DNA of 28,972 nt from Geosiphon pyriformis (taxonomy: Eukaryota > Glomeromycota > Glomeromycetes > Archaeosporales > Geosiphonaceae), in assembly GCA_016748015.1 (NCBI GenBank), contig JAAOMT010000664.1, positions 811,518-840,489 of the forward strand, read 5' to 3'. Within the stretch, counting starts at the first letter, position 1. Each line of letters starts with the position of its first letter. Below are positions 27,435 through 28,972 of the stretch, piece by piece. Both the position numbers and the translations under genes were made by a program. A model generated the notes under the pieces. That model made no database searches. It was not told the DNA's origin and saw only the letters and a list, made by a program, of their open reading frames with translations.

Positions 27435-27805
27435 CAACTTGTTGTAGTATTAGTCTTTGAACTTGCACTTTTCTCTTTGCTACAATTTGGGTGAACTAAA
27501 GATACATTTTGGTAAACTACAAATTATTTTACTAAACTATTGATTATTTCGGCAAATTTTCATTAATTTCGGCGAATTTTCATTAATTTCGGTGAATTTT
27601 GACTATGTTAAATAGTTCAGAGTATTGTGTAATTTGATCATCTTAATTTTTAGAGTACAAATCAGATTATTGGTTGAGTAATGATATTTGATAATTTGAC
27701 TAAATAATAAGTGATAATCAAAATAATAATAATGTATGCTAATTAATAATAGAAATTATAAGAGTAATTTCATGCTAATTAATAGCTAAAATTCTACTGG
27801 TAACA

Positions 27806-27820
27806 TAATTTCCTCCTCAA
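27806..27820 (-). other. Polypurine tract of element G
   Basis: On the minus strand TTGAGGAGGAAATTA directly precedes the LTR start TGTTACC. This tells the orientation of element G. Confidence 0.65.
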
Positions 27821-28972
27821 GACTGAGCTTTGTCAAAGTCCAAGCACTATCTGTGATATTAAGATAGTGGTCCAAGATAATTAAAGTGATCTGGTTTGAA
27901 AATTGTTGAAATTTCAGTTCTGTGAGCTTTCCAATATATTGAATTTTTATTGGATAGAATATTGGATTTTGTAGGACGTTTTCACAAGTATTAAATAAAT
28001 CATAAAGTCTAAATACTGCTCTAAGTTTGTAACGAGTGTTTGTTGATTCAGCTGCTGTTTTGAATTTATTGTGAATTTGTTTTTATATAGTCTCAGAAAT
28101 AATGTTGGTTGCTTTAAGTTCTAGTTTCCGTTTATAAAATGTTTTTCCAATATAAAAATATCTATATATAAGAATATATTTATTGTTCTGTTTATTAAAA
28201 AATAATAGAAGTTTTTGTTGAATTGTGCTATTTGGTAGAATGTTAATAGGAGCAGATAAAAGATTTTTTTTAGTGCTTGCTTCAAAAGTTTTGGTAATTG
28301 ATTTTCAGAGTAATCGCTTGTTTTTTTTCTATAGAGGTAATAGTTTTGAGAATTATTTACTATTGGGACTGTGGTTTTTTTCTGAATTTAGTTAATTTGG
28401 CTTCCATTAATCATTATGAATAAGTCAAGAAGTATTTTCAAGACTAATATTAGTTTTTGGGATATTTGTTAAATATTTTGGGGAATAATTATAATAAAAT
28501 TGATTAATTGGTAAAGAAATTTTGAAAAAAAATAAAGAAAATTATTTTTGGGTATAGGGTTTTTATTTGTTTTTGGGTTTGAGTATTTTTGTAATTACTA
28601 TTTTTATTTTTATGTTTGTGTATTTTAAAAGAGATTATTATAAAAATGTTAAATTAAGTATTCAAGTTTGGTTGTTGTTCTATTATAACTATTGGTTCTA
28701 AATTTCAAAGAATATCTTTAGGGTTGATTAAAGAAGAATGTTGTTATGGGATGGTTTTCTTGTTATATTTAATTGCTGATATCCCGCTTTAATTGCAATC
28801 AGTCTTTCGTGAATTCCTTAGTTCTATTTGTGTGATAATGTCACTGTTACACTGAAGGCTTTCTTTTTACTGTTGTGATGTAAGTTATTCTTTAATTCTT
28901 GATTGTTGTGTGTGTTTATGTACTCCCTCTCAGAGGCTGAACTGAAATCTACCCACTGTCTGGGGTCTTCTC
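27806..28972 (-). pseudogene. pol: Element G: C-terminal tail of pol, partial
   Basis: No long open frame shows here, but minus-strand translation gives NPKDIL, a stop, NLEPIVII (about 28730-28660), matching LVQSDEIL.DLKPIIII of A. A less readable stretch follows. Then KTFEASTKKNLLSAPINI and YRYFYIGKTFYKRKLELKATNIISETI lead to a stop. Last comes YKLRAVFRLYDLF...QFSNQITLIIL, which aligns with the A tail (VIYQLYTRF...TKITQIIL), and the coding ends near LSLEEE at the purine tract. It is therefore the post-integrase tail of a fifth, more diverged element. The integrase core would lie beyond the window. Confidence 0.65.

Larger units (their letters stand above)
26830..27805 (-). repeat. Family G LTR, complete (3' LTR of element G)
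   Basis: A 976-bp block with 7-bp inverted ends, TGTTACC at 26830 and GGTAACA ending at 27805. On the minus strand it follows a purine tract and pol sequence, so it is a 3' LTR. The U3 array at about 27485-27603 has TTCGGCGAATT-type units. The TATA box is 27427-27434. A 67-bp imperfect tandem duplication lies at 26994-27123. Apart from the ends it is unlike type 1 and 2 LTRs. Confidence 0.85.

Noticed and set aside
27398-27805. Repeat of 1-417 as a host segmental duplication or long target duplication
   Set aside because: The block has TGTTACC/GGTAACA ends, a TATA box and a neighbouring purine tract, so it is an LTR.
27806-28972. Host gene at the right edge
   Set aside because: Minus-strand translation matches the post-integrase tail of the other elements, and it abuts a purine tract and LTR.

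Overview
This window looks like an AT-rich fungal genome made entirely of nested, decayed LTR retrotransposons. I see no host gene, tRNA, rRNA, CRISPR array or bacterial operon. All recognisable coding sequence belongs to one group of Ty3/gypsy-like elements. The group's shared order is gag with a CCHC knuckle, a Pro/Ile/Tyr/Gln-rich linker, an aspartic protease, two Cys-rich modules, a dUTPase-like domain, reverse transcriptase, RNase H, integrase and a long C-terminal tail. Base composition and style suggest an early-diverging fungus such as an arbuscular mycorrhizal (Glomeromycotina) species. That is an inference from general familiarity, not proven here.

Layout, left to right. 1-417 is the inner part of an LTR of family G (minus). 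418-871 is fragment X (plus), a deletion derivative whose dUTPase start is fused to the element's 3' end. 872-1764 is a type 1 LTR (plus). 1765-7407 is element A (plus): gag, protease, Cys modules, dUTPase, RT and RNase H. 7408-18396 is element B (minus), a nearly full-length copy inserted into A with a 4-bp target duplication (ATGG). B's 3' LTR is itself interrupted by a type 2 solo LTR (7620-8447, plus). 18397-20523 is the rest of A (integrase and tail), followed by a type 2 LTR (20524-21308) and a 91-bp extra LTR end. 21400-22214 is fragment D (minus; integrase C-terminus and tail). 22215-26829 is element C (plus): 5' LTR, gag, protease and Cys modules, cut off before the dUTPase. 26830-27805 is a complete family G LTR (minus). 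27806-28972 is the 3' end of element G's pol (minus), which runs off the window.

B shows what an intact element looked like: about 10.2 kb without its nested insertion, LTRs of about 0.89 kb with TGTTAC...GTAACA ends, a putative primer site starting TTTGG, a single gag-pol reading frame and a purine-rich tract before the 3' LTR. None of the copies can make the complete polyprotein. Comparing copies, nearly every stop lies where another copy has Trp or Gln, as expected from C-to-T and G-to-A change on both strands.

The points most worth following are these: the dUTPase-like domain with two uncharacterised Cys-rich modules between protease and RT; the conserved tail after integrase; LTR families that carry different short-repeat arrays at the same place upstream of the TATA box; two conserved RNA hairpins in the LTR, one with a TGATCA loop; and catalytic Asp/Glu residues of RT and integrase changed to Asn/Lys in more than one copy.
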